A stretch of 64,000 bases of DNA from Stictocephala bisonia (GCA_035578905.1 JAQJVL010000739.1:146001-210000), one strand, 5' to 3'. Counted from the stretch's first letter, positions 34,910-46,999 are shown. Notes: generated from the letters alone by a model not told the origin. Numbers and translations: made by a program.

Positions 34910-35035
34910 GGACTAGGGTGGCTCACTGTCGACCGCCATCATTTGGTGGGAAACACCGCAGATCGCCTGGCTTCACTCTCCATGATGAGCGGCCTCTCTA
35001 TTCATATTCTGTGCTCGCTTGGCATACCCGATTCA
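34910..35035 (+). repeat. Dispersed repeat, copy B
   Basis: Shares ordered blocks CTGGCTTCACT, GCCTCTCTATTCATATTC and GTGCTCG with the reverse complement of 23380-23500. It lies upstream of the gypsy remnant and might belong to it or be an independent repeat. Confidence 0.45.
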
Positions 35036-35552
35036 TAGTGAACGGTTTGAACCTCTGCTAGTTGTTAGATGCGTGATTTACGATAACTACCTGTACCTCA
35101 GACGCTGAAACTTGAGCAATAAAAGAAAAGGAGTAAATTAAGCATGCACCATCCCCAAGATCACACAGTGAGGAACATCATTACCATTTACGACAATATT
35201 CACAGCTTCAACAGTGTCTTGAAAAAGGCAAGAAAAAATAATCTGAGTCATATAAAAAAATGATAATTATGAAACCTCTCTTCTAGGGAATTAATATGTA
35301 CACGTCAACTTCAATTACACAAACTTCAGAAAGAATTATTTACACAATTTAAATAATTAAAAAAACAGAAATTAAAAAACACAATTTAAACCAAATTAAT
35401 TTGTCAACAAATAAAAAATAATACAATAATTAATCACATTTGTAACAAATTTGAGTCATGGTTATGTTTTTGTGTATCGGCTGTTTTAAATGAATTATTA
35501 TATTAAATTAATGCTAATGTCATTCTTATGGAAAACATTGATTGCTTGAGGG
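35036..35552. other. AT-rich spacer, no gene seen
   Basis: Long A- and T-rich runs and no open frame of interest. Confidence 0.5.
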
Positions 35553-36015
35553 GGGGGTTTCTACCCCTCAGTAACGGAATTTCCTTTCTTAGTACGCACT
35601 AAGACCATAAAACGAAGGTACTGTACAAATTTCAAGTAGCAATCTTTTACGGTTTACGCTGAACGTTGATTTTTAGATCGGCTTCCATGAACGTTTGGGG
35701 TGCTGTTTCTACGCCTCAGGAATGGAATTTCGAAACATCCTTTCTTAGCACCCACTAAGACTATAAAACGAAGGTACTGTAAAAAATTCAAGTAGCTATC
35801 TTTTACGGTTAACGCTGTACGTTGATTTTTAGATCGGCCTGAATGTATTTCTTATGAAGAGGTGTACGCTTTTACTAAAAAATCATGATTTTTGCATCTC
35901 AATTGTAAAATTTCACAAAATTCTGTCTTAGTACGTACATAGACTCTATAATGAAGGTACTGTCAACATTTCGAAATCCTACCTATTGTGATAAAGGCCA
36001 TGCATTGATTTAAAT
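35553..36015. repeat. Three diverged tandem copies of about 150 bp
   Basis: Copies 1 (about 35553-35697) and 2 (about 35698-35850) share TTTCTACSCCTCAG, CTTTCTTAGYRC, ACTAAGAC, ATAAAACGAAGGTACTGTA, ATCTTTTACGG and GTTGATTTTTAGATCGGC in order. Copy 3 (about 35880-36015) keeps CTTAGTACGTACATAGACT and AATGAAGGTACTGT. They are non-coding. Confidence 0.75.
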
Positions 36016-36175
36016 TTTTTTATAACTCTGTTTTATTTTACAGTCTGTTCAACATAACAATAAGTAAAAAATATGGCATTTTTACAAACACGTGAGTAGG
36101 TGACTTTTCAGAAATAGTGCATCAAAAAAGTAATTGAATGAGAATATTTCAAAGTTAAAATCTGTACGGCAGGCT

Positions 36176-39100
36176 CAAGGGCGGATCCAGAGGGGGGGCG
36201 CGCGCCCCCCCTCGGAGGTCACAAATTCTAATTTTCGTTTGTTTATAAAAGATTTAAGCTTAAAGTAATAATATATTGTTCGTTATTAAAGGGTGCTTTC
36301 ATCGGCCACACTACTCGTAATTGGTACTGTCGGTGTTTCAAACATACATTTTGTACTTAAGATTGTAGCTTTAATTCGTGTATGAGTAGAGGGGAGGTGG
36401 TAACAGTGTGTGATGACCAGGAGTGGTGAGGGGGTTGCGCGCGTATGAGTCATCCTAGTCCGCCCGCCCCAACGATAGGCCTACACCACACCGCCTACTA
36501 CGGCCACTCAGTTGATTCAGTGCGTACGTTCGTGACCATCGTGAAGTACCCTAACGCTTGTGTTTGATAGCTTTTTGAGTGTTAACAGATTTTTGTGCAA
36601 TATGGATCGTTATCTTGTTAAAAGACCAAAGTTAGACAGTGAAGTTCCTTCTTCAAATGTTGAGGTTTCAACCCAGCATGAGGTTACAGACGTGTCGCTG
36701 CCACCACAATCGGCGCCATCATCCTCCAACTCACAAGTTAGTATCTTCGAAAACATGTGCTCTTTCGACATCGGGTCTCACATTAACAACATGTCTAAGA
36801 TGAGTGACCATACTAAGTATAGTATTTTTACTAATCATTGGAAGCCTAAAAAGGACTTTAAGTTTCCTACATCCTCTCATGTAAAACGAGGACGGGAAGA
36901 ACAAAGAAAAGCTAATATTGGCCATTTTGAAAAGTATCCATGGTTAGTTTTTTCAGAAGCTAAGCAAGGGCTATTTTGTAAATTTTGTGCAGTACTGTGC
37001 CATCAAAAGTTAGTTGGAGGACAGCATACAGTTTCTTTAAAGAAATTAGTTACTGAACCTCTACAGAAATATGCTAAACTCTCAGGCAAGGACGGAGATT
37101 TAGAAAGTCACGCAGCGACACAATATCACAAAGATGCTGAAATTGACGCCAAACATTTTATATCTGTTTTTGAAAACCCTGAGGGAGAAATTCTTAATTT
37201 GTTAAATGAAAATAGGAAGGCCCAAACCATGCAGAATCGTGCAAGGCTTGTGCCAATAATTAAAACTATTTTGTTGCATGGTAGGCAGAACATACCCCTT
37301 AGAGGACATAGAGATGATGGCAGTTTGATTGAAGTTGGAGATGATCCAGTACAAAATGACGGCAATTTCAGGGCACTTTTGTGATTTAGAATAGATAGCG
37401 GGGATGTTCAGCTTGAAGATCATTTGAAGTCTGCAAGAGCAAACGCTACTTACATCAGCAAGACAACAGCTAACTTCCTTATAAAATGTTGTTCTGATGA
37501 AATTTTGGAAGTGATAACTCAACGAGTATCAGAAGCTAAATATTATAGCATAATATTTGACGAATCCACAGATGCGTCTCATACTTCTCAGCTAAGCCTT
37601 AGTTTACGTTACGTTACCTGTATAACAATGCTATAAGAGAAGACTTTGTAGGTTTTGTTGATCTCCATGGTACAAACTATTCTGATCAAGAAGTTGAACC
37701 TGTTATCACGGGGGAGGTTTTAGGACAGTCTGTGCTGAAATTCATGCAACAGCTTGGTTTGAACATGAACAACTGTGTAGGGATCGGTTGTGATGGATGC
37801 ACTGTCAATATGTCTGACATGCGAGGAGCAGTGACAGAAATAAAAAAATTGCCATAAACAGCACCTTATGTGGCTGCAGTAATCATGCATTGAATTTGGC
37901 TATTTCAAAGTGCAATAAAGTCTAAAGCGTGAGAAATGCAGTAGGCACTGTAAAAGAGATTTCTAGATTTTTCACCTCCTCGGCCAAACGGAACTCTATT
38001 TTGAACAAAGTACTGCAACATCAAATGAGAGGATATTGTGAGACCCGTTGGGTAGAACGACATGAATCAATTTTTGAGTTTACAGAAGACCTAACAAAAT
38101 AGCCGAAGCACTTAAAATTGTCTCAAAGTGGAATGATAGCTCAACAGCAAGCAAAGCAAATTGCTTATTGTACTCTATCTCCACTTGTGAGTTTATAATA
38201 ACTATGCATTGTCTTAGTGATATAACGGATGCAACCTGTGTTCTTAGTAAATATCTTCAGTCAGAAACCATAGACTTGTGTTCAGCAAGAGACAAAGTAA
38301 TGCACACAATAAAAGTACTTCAGAATAAAAGGCAAAATCCTGATCAATTCTTTTCTCTGATTTTCAACACTGCTGAAAAGACTATGGAGTCTATGGGCAT
38401 AGAGGTTCGTATTCCAAGAATTGTGGGACAGCAAGTAAATAGACCAAACTACCCCTCAACGTCCAGTGACAGTCGGGAATGTACAATACAACATTGGAAA
38501 AAATCTGCATACATAACAATTCTGGATAACATTATTGCAGATATGACAGATAGATTTTCAAGCGATTCACTGAAGTGTTATATGCTGAACCTAACCGTTC
38601 CGACAAACTTGGACAAAATAGTGGATATGAGATCTAGTTTTGAGCCCATATGTATGAAGTATTGCAGTTTAGTATCATTGAACAAAAACACGGTGCTACT
38701 GAAACTTATGAACGAAGTATGCTCCCTCAAGAACATTCCTAATTATAATGAATTTAAAACTATAACTAAAGCAATGAAATGTTTTGAAGCATTAAATGAA
38801 AACAGCTATCCTCTTCTAAGGGCTTTGTTACAAATTCTGCTTACTCTTCCAATTTCAATAGGTAAGTAATTTTTGTTTATACTATTTTTTCAAAATTATT
38901 TATTAGCAGATAATTTCTAAAACCAGTAAAACTAATAGTATTTTCTTAAATCGTGTGGTTGTTAGTAAAAAGTATTTTTTCATTGTTATGAAACATTTAA
39001 CCTTTTTTTGTCAATCTGTTAGAACTTATTGTTTTTTCCAACAGCAACGGCAGAACGATCTTTTTCAACTCTGAGAAAATTGAAGTCATGGATCAGAACA

Positions 39101-39452
39101 AGGATGGCAGAGGATAGGTTGACTGGACTCGCTCTGCTAAACTTGCACAGGGACATCGAAGTATGCCCCGAAAAAGTCATTAACAGATTTGCAAGCCAAA
39201 AAAACAGAAGGCTTGATTTTGTACTTTAAAGATAAAATTTTGTATTTTTACAACTTTTGTCAGATTATATACAGTTTACTGGAACTATTACATTGTTTTC
39301 ATTTATCAGTTTAGCCCTTTTTTTCATTAGTACAATAATAACATTTTATGTCAAATTACAGAGCTTTGACTACCAACATGAATCATATGTGTAAAAAAAT
39401 CTCCCAAAATCTCATTCCGCCCCCCCTCACAAAAATCCTGGATCCACCCTTG
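36176..39452 (+). mobile_element. hAT transposon, full length, 8 bp TSD
   Basis: Ends are CAAGGGCGGATCCAG and, inverted, CAAGGGTGGATCCAG (one mismatch in 15). They are followed inside by G-runs and C-runs, and flanked by perfect GGCAGGCT duplications at 36168-36175 and 39453-39460. Length is 3277 bp and the gene inside is a zinc-finger hAT transposase. It inserted into DNA that also holds a jockey-like LINE remnant, whose C-terminal end continues on both sides. Confidence 0.95.
36602..39229 (+). pseudogene. hAT transposase (ZMYM1-like), broken, with intron
   Basis: The transposase excises and inserts the element. It starts MDRYLVKRPKLDSEVP. A TTF-type zinc finger spans about 36900-37130 (GLFCKFCAVLCHQ through DLESHAATQYHKDA). 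The catalytic region has an in-frame TGA at 37382, then YYSIIFDESTDASHTSQLSL with the first catalytic Asp. A frameshift near 37617 leads to CVGIGCDGCTVNMS with the second Asp. Another frameshift near 37850 leads to CSNHALNLAISK and CETRWVERHESIFEF. Frame resumes at 38168. A GT-AG intron (38862-39044, 183 bp; donor GTAAGT, acceptor CCAACAG) joins LLTLPIS to ATAERSFSTLRKLKSW, the dimerisation domain with the conserved ERSFS. It ends at 39229. One stop and at least three frameshifts make it inactive. Confidence 0.92.
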
Positions 39453-39474
39453 GGCAGGCTCAATACCTTGCTCG

Positions 39475-40205
39475 ATTCAACCTTGCAACTTCATGGGAGT
39501 TATCAAGCATATTAAGAGCAAGGTAATTTATATGATGGTTTAACTTTTCTAGATATTTTTAACTAATCCGCTTTATCTCCTCTTTCACTGTCAAAATCTA
39601 AAGGTAATTGTGTATAGTTCTGTTTGAAACGAACCATGGAGCACCAATAATTGTTCTTAAAGTCTTCAACTGAAAACGTTGAATAATTTCAACATTTGAT
39701 TCACTACTCGTCCCCCAAAGTTGCAAATCAATTTTAATGTCATTTTACAAAGAAGAATTGTGTTGGGTTTACTAAGTTTTCATTTGTTGTTCAGAAGCCA
39801 TGACAGTTTTTGGGATTTCAAATTTAGTTGCAATCATTTATGCCATATATGTGTTCTCCAAGTCAATCTCTTATCCAGATATATACCTAAATATTTTACA
39901 GAATCTACTTGAGGTAAAGGGACGTTGTTGAGTGATTCAGAGGGAGAGTGTCAATCTTAGGGTAAAAGTGATATGTCTAGATTTGGTTTCATTCACCTTG
40001 ATCCTCCATTTATGCAGCCGGCAGCCACCTTTCAATATTGTCAAGACCGTCTTATAAGTTTTGAGATGCCTCTATGGGGTCCTCGTGTGATGATAAAATT
40101 GCTATGTCATCAGCAAAAGTAGCTGTGGTAGTAGTGGTGTCGTTTACTGGGATGTCCGCCGTGTAAATGATTTAAAGTAATGGCCCAAGGACTTTGAACT
40201 TTTCA
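39475..40205 (-). pseudogene. Jockey-like LINE RT fragment
   Basis: Read from 40205 down: IYTADIPVNDT, then ATFADDIAILSSHEDP with the catalytic FADD (about 40090-40115), GLDNIERWLPA, and later a NFGG/RTHIW-type thumb region broken by many stops. Spacing and motifs suit the Jockey clade and differ from the CR1-like LINEs elsewhere in the window. The 3' side runs into the hAT insertion at 39460 and probably continues before 36168. Confidence 0.75.
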
Positions 40206-42354
40206 CTTCTTCTTTTATAAATATAGATAATTGGACAAATTTAATTTCATGTGGGCCTTGAGTACGTAGCAATGATGCTGAACATTTGTTCTCAATACCT
40301 AGAGCTTTAAGTGGTTAACTTTCAAGGAATACTAAGGCATAAATATATACAATCGTTTGCAGAAAACAGAACATTAATATTAATACAATAATTACAAATA
40401 TGATATAAGTTTGGAAAATTAATCTATATGGGCAGGTGGCTGCCTGTGCGTACGATACAATTGCTAAAAAATAGTGCTGCGACACAGTACTTAGCTATGA
40501 AATATTGGATTATTTAACAATTAATGACCTGATAAGTAGACAATTAAAACTAACTGTGATAAATTGTTATCAGAAGATAAATTATTTCATTTATTTTAAT
40601 TTTTTTTAATACCAACTACTTTAAATAGGGTTGGACCCATCAGTTATTATAGTTATAAAATTGTAAAAAAAGAACGCTTACAAAATATCATCCTATGCAT
40701 AAACTTGGCTTTCGAAACCAAAATATAAAGACACAGAAATATAAATATAAAGAAAGGCTGGACCTGTACAATATAATGGTACGTTTAAATTGAACATTGA
40801 GCAAATGCTTATTCTGTCATAATGAAAATCAATTCTGTGAATGAACATACACTCTCATTGAACTTGATAACCTTCGAAATTTTGATAATTCGGTATGTTA
40901 TCAGTAAGAAACAACCAGTCGTCAGTCAGCCAAAGGTCAGAGATTGATAATAGGACGTACGAGTGATGTACAACCTCAGAGATAAAGGAAACAGAGTTCC
41001 CATTCAGTAGATAACCAAATATGCGTCGAATAGTTATCAATTTTGCCAGGTATGTATGAAAGGGCCAGAAAAACCTTAACAGTTCCTGTATCACTCCTCC
41101 CCCAAATTTTCAAGGGCAAATGTAGTAATTATTACTTCAGAATTATAAAAATGTACATTAGTTTTAATCTTTTTATAAGCGCGTCTAAGCCGTTCGCTGC
41201 GGCCATAAGAAAGCGACCTCTATTTCCTTTTCTTTGTGGCACAACATACTCCTTCTATCGTCCGGCACGCTCTCCTTCTCATATTTTATCAATTATTGTG
41301 ACCTTAATCATTTATAAAAATAGGGTACTCTATTTTGATTTACTTATTTCACCTTGTCATGGCAATTGAATAATCTAAAGCCCCAAAATAGATAAGTAAA
41401 AAGCTTTCGCACTATAAAAAGGGGATAAATAAGCTGGAAGATCAATAGATGTCAATATATAACATTAGCAACTATATATTTACATACAGAATTTATGAAT
41501 ATAATCAATAAAAATTATCATATTAAAGTAAATTAATATTAATAGTTTAAATAAATCATCATTCAGCAAGGAACTTCATGGAAGATACGAGTATAATGGC
41601 ATTAATATTTGTAAAATATCAGGTCAAATATGTTTGGTTGCTGAACATAGATTTATACATTTATCTAATCACTAGCCTACAACCCTTGCATCGCTACAGG
41701 GTGGTTCTTTACGCTTGCTTACCCTTCCCTCCATGGTTCTCTCTATGTCCGTACCATCATGTCAGTATAAAAGCTCGTCCTGATGCCGTTATCCTAGATA
41801 CAAAGTTGCATAGTCTACAAACACTATAAGTCTACTTTAGGTGGATACAAAGTAGTGCAATCACGTCAGAGTTAGTAGTAGTAATAACCTAACCATTTCA
41901 CAATGAAATGAAAATTGTTGCCTGATGATGCCAGCTTTGCTGGCGAAAGGCCCAGTTGAAAATTAAATATATTGGTTTTATTGAAAATTTAATAATTTGA
42001 ACATAACCTGTATATTGTTGTCAATAAACAAATTATAGTCGAGCCGTTGTAACTTTACTTATGAGGTTTGAGGGCAAAACTGGAAAATCTACATAAGCAA
42101 CCTCGCATCCAGACCGCCACAGCCCTCCTCTAAATTGTATATCCGGTTCATCACAATAATTATTGGTAATAATGTAGAAAGATATACATTTATTTTTTTA
42201 GTGGGCATTTAAATCTTTTTAGTGTTTAATTTGGAAGTACTTTTTTAACTCATTATTAATGTCAAAAAACTAAGTCAATTGGACAATTTTAACTTATAAA
42301 AACTATCAGGCACCAGTTGTGATTCATATAGATCGGAAACAAATTAGCCATATA
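40206..42354. other. AT-rich spacer, no firm gene
   Basis: A minus-strand frame at 40855-41094 contains LLSISDLWLTDDW followed by IPNYQNFEGYQ, which is faintly like the early endonuclease region of LINEs but too short to call. Near 41935-41947 there is a small CCAGCTTTGCTGG hairpin. The rest is AT-rich with no gene. Confidence 0.4.
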
Positions 42355-42865
42355 TTCATATCTTTATTGTCGTCCAATAAGTTGTACATGCATAGACAAA
42401 GTCATTGTATATAATCTAAAGTCTTATATTACAAACATGCGTCATTCCTAATATTACAATCTAAATCACTAGAAGTTAAGATCACTAAGGTCGTGCAAGT
42501 ACATTTCATCTAAAGAATAAAAGGCTTTACTTTTCAACCATTTAGTTAAAACACGCTTAAAATTTGATATGCTTACTGTTCTAGCTGTGGTAGGTAAATT
42601 ATTAAACAGTTGCACACCTTTATACAAAGATGTGTGTTGTGTTTTACTAAGCCTAACATTTCTTAAGTCTATGTTGTTCTGAATTGTACGAATGTATCTG
42701 ACTTCTTAAATTAAACATGTTAAGGTTTTCTTTTACAAAAACCAATGACTGCAAAATAAAAATGCAAGGAAGCGTGAGTATTTCAAGACTTACAAAATGT
42801 GGCTTACACGAATCTGTGGATTTGATACTCATAATGCTACGGGTAGCTATCTTTTGGGATTTAAG
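42355..42865 (-). pseudogene. LINE ORF2 C-terminal piece (3' part of an inverted insertion)
   Basis: Read from 42865 down: SCKPHFVSLEILTLPCIFIL, KENLNMFNLRS, QLFNNLPTTARTVS, and KSKAFYSLDEMYL, then a stop and a short 3' UTR with AATAAAG near 42360-42372. The same modules in the same order form the C-terminus of the LINE at 27.9-28.2 kb. It faces away from the neighbouring plus-strand piece of the same family. Confidence 0.8.
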
Positions 42866-43545
42866 TCCTAAGCTTTGGTTGCTGTTATATCAAAAGTTGC
42901 TGAAATGATATTAAAAAATCAAGTAAAGGACTATTTTGAACAAAATAATTTATTATCGTCATCTCAATATGGATTTAGAAAAACACTTATCCACAATTAA
43001 GGCCGTAGAAAACGTAGTTTCTTTTATTAATGACGGATTTGAAAATAAAGAAGAAGTTTCAACATTACTCCTAGATTTGAGCAAATCCTTCGACTTGGTG
43101 GATCATGAAAAACTGTTGAAAAATTGCATTACTATGGTGTTCAAGGCAATGCATTATCACTTTTATCTTCTTACTTGTCTGACCGCTATCAATTCTTAAG
43201 CTGGGGAATCAGAGATCCAGTCTTCTACATGTAACTAGTGGGGTTCCCCAAGGTTCTGTCCTGGGTCCTTTTTTGTTCAGAGTTTTTATAAATGGCCTTC
43301 CTAACTTTGTGCCTGACAGAACTATTCTATATGCTGACCATACAACTTTACTGACTTCAAACAGCAATTCTGAACTCAATAAGGTCATTATTAATTATAT
43401 GAAAGAAAGAAATCATCTCTGGTTTGAAGCAAATGGTTTAGTTGTTAATAACAATAAACAGACGACATTGTTTTTAGTTTAAGTATGCTATCTGACCCTG
43501 GAAAATTTGTTAAGTTGCTTGGCATTAGTCTGGACCCAGGGTTTT
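42866..43545 (+). pseudogene. LINE ORF2 RT piece (inverted 5' part), YADD to YADH
   Basis: Frames cover the RT start (SSSQYGFRKT), LLLDLSKSFDLVDHEKLL, a GVPQGSVLGP-type block split by a frameshift at 43240-43270, and ILYADHTTLL, where the second catalytic Asp is His. It stops in the thumb (LLGISLDPG) at about 43545. The upstream edge abuts the minus-strand 3' piece at about 42865. Confidence 0.8.
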
Positions 43546-44951
43546 TCCTGTGACAATGTAGGAGTTAATGCTCTCATTGTAACAGGATGATGGCCAAGGT
43601 GTTCACCACAAGAATCATGTATTATTGTTTTCTCTGGGTTTGTTTTAATCGAAGCCTTGCATACTTTTCTCAGTCAACGCCAGACGATGTTGCCACATTT
43701 GATTGAGTACGGCTCACGATATTTATGATTGTTGTATAATTGTATTGTTGTATATTTCCATTTTTCACTGTTTCCAGGGTAAATGACATTTCTGAGGTAG
43801 TTTATTTCAGAAAAAATAAATAAATAAAAAATGTGTAAACTGATGCCACACTATTGTTTATGGATGAATAGTTAGACATGGGGTCAACGTTGAACACACA
43901 TCAATGTATTCATTGGTCGAGAGCAAGTAGTCAATCAGATGACCGATGGGCGATAAGTGAAGTTGAACAGCAGTGAGGGGACAGATTGTTGAATAGCAGT
44001 GACAAGGTCAACAATCGATGATCATCATTATGTTCACTGGACTATGTTGCTCCATTCTGGTTACAAAGTGATAATTAAAGTTTGTCCTGTTTAGAGTACT
44101 TTTAATTTAATTCGACAGCAATCCTGTTTAAATGTTCAGTTTCCTTTCATAACCTTAAAATTATGCATAAAGTCAAACCGGTAGATGAATACAAATTAAA
44201 TATAGTTACAGAGTTTTTAATGGTCTGTGGAACTGCCAGATAAACTAGTCTGGTTAATTCACCACTCTACTGTCGCACACTTAAGATCTAATTTACTAAA
44301 CTAAATATTCACGCATGTGACCGAAAACGTGTACTCCTGTTAAAAACTTGTGTATTGTGGGACAGAAAGGAGCTAAGCGCTCAAGATGTAAAATGTTGCC
44401 ATGTTGTGCTCCCCTCAGATGTAAAGTTAGAACGGCTGGACTATAGTATATGTAAAATACTAAACTTTTCTGCGTAAATGTTTGTCTCATAATGTTGGCT
44501 GTTTTGGAAAATGTTGTGAATCCCTTTTTTTTCACAATCAATCACAAACAGCTGTGAGTTTGTGATTGTGTGTTTACTGAGAGGAGATTACTTATCAGCT
44601 GATGTGAATTACTCGGAGGCTTTGAGTAAATGGCATTGAGCTAATTAACCGTACTTGACATATATGTAGGCCTACAGGGTTATATCATATCTCAATCTCT
44701 CACATAGATTGAACATAGTAATCACAATTATTATTCTCAATCACCTGTTAGAACAAGTGTTAAATGTTTTTTGCGTAGAGCTATAGAAATTGACTGAGCT
44801 GTGTATGTGTAATACAACAGTAGGTGTTTTACACTGTGGTATTACGGTGCATTATTTGTTTGTTATAGTCATAGTGGTCTACAAGTCTTAAAGTGACTGT
44901 TGTATTTGTGAAAACTACAATTTAATTTTCAAATTAACAGTTTGCAAAAAC
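43546..44951. other. Spacer and putative upstream region of the host gene
   Basis: An A-rich tail AAATAAATAAATAAAAAATG near 43814 may end a retroposon covering about 43550-43830. An 11 bp stem hairpin (44539-44549 with 44558-44568, CAATCACAAAC / GTTTGTGATTG) lies about 390 bp before the candidate start codon of the TMEM41B-like gene. No TATA box or other promoter element could be assigned. Confidence 0.35.
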
Positions 44952-45180
44952 ATGGGAACTGAGAGAGTTGATACAGGTGATTTAGCAGTACAATGCCCCA
45001 CAATTTCCTCTACGAAATCCTCTTATTTTCCCTTTGAACTTTCTAATAGTCCAATCCTACATCAAATTCTCAGGTGTCATCCAAGAAGACCTCCTCTCCG
45101 TTATCCAAGAACACGTCTTACCCGATCCTCTAACGTTACTTTGAGTATAACTCACTTTTCCACAAGGAATTTAAAAAAGA
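44952..45180 (+). CDS. Candidate first coding exon, TMEM41B-like gene
   Basis: The frame starts at an ATG in good context (AAAAACATGGGA) and gives 76 codons of a Ser/Thr/Arg-rich, membrane-free N-terminus (MGTERVDTGDLAVQ, later RPPLRYPRTRLTRSS), ending KNLKK-like (FSTRNLKK). At 45181 a donor GTAAGC follows AAAAAAGA, leaving one base of the next codon. The exon at 61959 begins with two leftover bases, so the two join in frame. N-termini of TMEM41B proteins are poorly conserved and cytosolic, which fits but does not prove it. The alternative is an unrelated short gene or chance frame. The intron would be 16.8 kb. Confidence 0.45.
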
Positions 45181-45335
45181 GTAAGCTTTCATTTTACTTA
45201 ATTGGGGTGTCAACGATTTAACCTTGATGCTCATTTAAGGTACTAGCAGTACCTTAATGTAGCCTAACTTAAAGTAACTGAAAACAGTATAATAGGCTAG
45301 GCCTATTGTAACTTCATAAGATTGAAACGTATTAA

Positions 45336-46351
45336 TGCAGTATCTTGCCACCAATCAAATTTGGAACATTTTTCTTGAAATGGGTCTAGAATTGGCTGTA
45401 TTGAGACTGTCCAGCAGGCCGTCACGGAGGCGAAACACTCAAATTTAATGCAAATTACGAATCTTTGTTGAGAAAATAGACAATTAGGATAAGTTAGGTT
45501 ATGTTTGGTTATGACAGTAAAAAATGATTTTTTTCGGACTGAAAAAATAATTTAACTACAAAACCTGTTATATATTTGTGTTCAGCATAAAAAACACGAG
45601 AAATGAAAAAAAAAGTTGTCGAAAAATAACGATTTTTAAAAAAGTTCATTTTTTCACTATCAGATAAAAACCTAGTTTTCAATTTTTCTGTAAAAAACGA
45701 GTTTTTCGCATATGAGAACAAGCTCCTCAAGAGATATAAACTCATATTTCAACAAGAATTTGTATTTTCAGAGGTGGCAAGAAAATGCATAATTACCTTT
45801 TTTCAATTACATGTTTTTTTAATGCTGAACACAAATATATAATTTGTTTTGTAGTTAAATTATTTATTCAGCCCGAAAAATGCATTTTTACTGACCTAAC
45901 CGAACATAACCTGACTTATCCTAATTGTCTATTCACTCAACAAAAATGAACAAATTGCGTTAAATTTAGGTGTTTGGACTATCATTCGGGTGGGAATATA
46001 GGTGAATTTGGTTTTGTATAGGCCCATAATGATTGCGTAATAGCCCCTTATCGCGATTTGCCACCAAAGTTATTTTTCCCTTACATCTCGAGAAATAATC
46101 GTAATAGACCAAAATAGTTTACAACTTCGTATTCAGAGCTAAAAATCACATCAAAATTAAAAAAAAGATAGTTGAAATACCATTTAAAGTAATGGAAATA
46201 TGTCAAAAATACTAAAAGATATTGGCTTTTTTTAATTTGTCGGTAAAATATGTGATTTCCGCGGAATAAAAGCAAGTCTCGTAAAAATATAGCCAATTCT
46301 AGACCCATTTTAAGCAAAATTTTCCAATTTTGTTTGGTGGCAAGAATCTCC
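45336..46351. mobile_element. Foldback DNA element with TTAA ends
   Basis: The left arm (about 45336-45600) and right arm (about 45815-46351) are inverted copies. Outer blocks CTTGCCACCAA and AATGGGTCTAGAATTGGCT are found inverted at the far end, and inner blocks GACAATTAGGATAAGT and AATTTAACTACAAAAC pair with 45840-45930. The right arm holds about 300 bp extra (45975-46280). TTAA lies at both edges (45332-45335 and 46352-46355). It is non-coding. Confidence 0.75.
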
Positions 46352-46355
46352 TTAA

Positions 46356-46999
46356 CCCTTTCGATGCCGCTGTCCGATATATCGGACAGCGGTAGTTAAG
46401 CTAAAAATGCTGCGGTCCGATATTTCGCACCGCTCGTAATTTTTTTATTCGATAAGGCATTTTCTTTAATATGCCACAAATACGGTACCAATCTGTTGAG
46501 AATTGATTATAGTACTCAGAAAAACATCTTTGAAATATGCGTTTGTTGAAATATATTTGTCACACTTGAAATAATCGCTCAAGTGTGACAAATATGTGAT
46601 TTTGTACTGTCGAAAAAAATTACGATAAATCCTGGGATTTTCAAGGTAAGACTTTGAAATTTGGTATGCATGTTAGTAATTAAATGTTCTTTCAAATAAA
46701 GTCGCTTTTATAGCCCTAGTATTTTTTTGTATGGTCTGAAAGTTTCAAATTGAAAAATTTTAAAAAATTTTTAATTTTTAAAAAAGTTGATTTTACAAAT
46801 TAAAACCAATATTTTATTTAAGAAAATATATAAGTAGTAAAAAAGAGCATTTCAAAACAAGAAAAACCAAAAAATAATTATGAAAATATATTGAAAAATA
46901 ACAAGGTTAGAACAAAATAACGTAAACTATGCATATTCACTAAAAATACCCCCGGCATTTCTCGCATACCAAGGGAAAAAATGCCCGGCATCGAAAGGG
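46356..46999. mobile_element. piggyBac-like MITE, 644 bp
   Basis: Perfect 14 bp inverted ends CCCTTTCGATGCCG sit directly inside TTAA on both sides (46352-46355 and 47000-47003), matching the piggyBac rule of TTAA targets and CCCTTTnnnTGCC-like ends. It is non-coding. Close to the left end is a 22 bp perfect palindrome GCTGTCCGATATATCGGACAGC in two halves (46369-46379 and 46380-46390). A 17 bp perfect stem (46553-46569 with 46579-46595) lies further in. Confidence 0.9.

Noticed and set aside
40855..41094. LINE endonuclease fragment on the minus strand
   Set aside because: Only a faint likeness (SDLWLTDD, IPNYQNFEGY) and no neighbouring LINE domains; too weak to list.
45509..46317. Two 78-codon minus-strand frames
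   Set aside because: Phe/Leu-rich translations of the foldback element arms.
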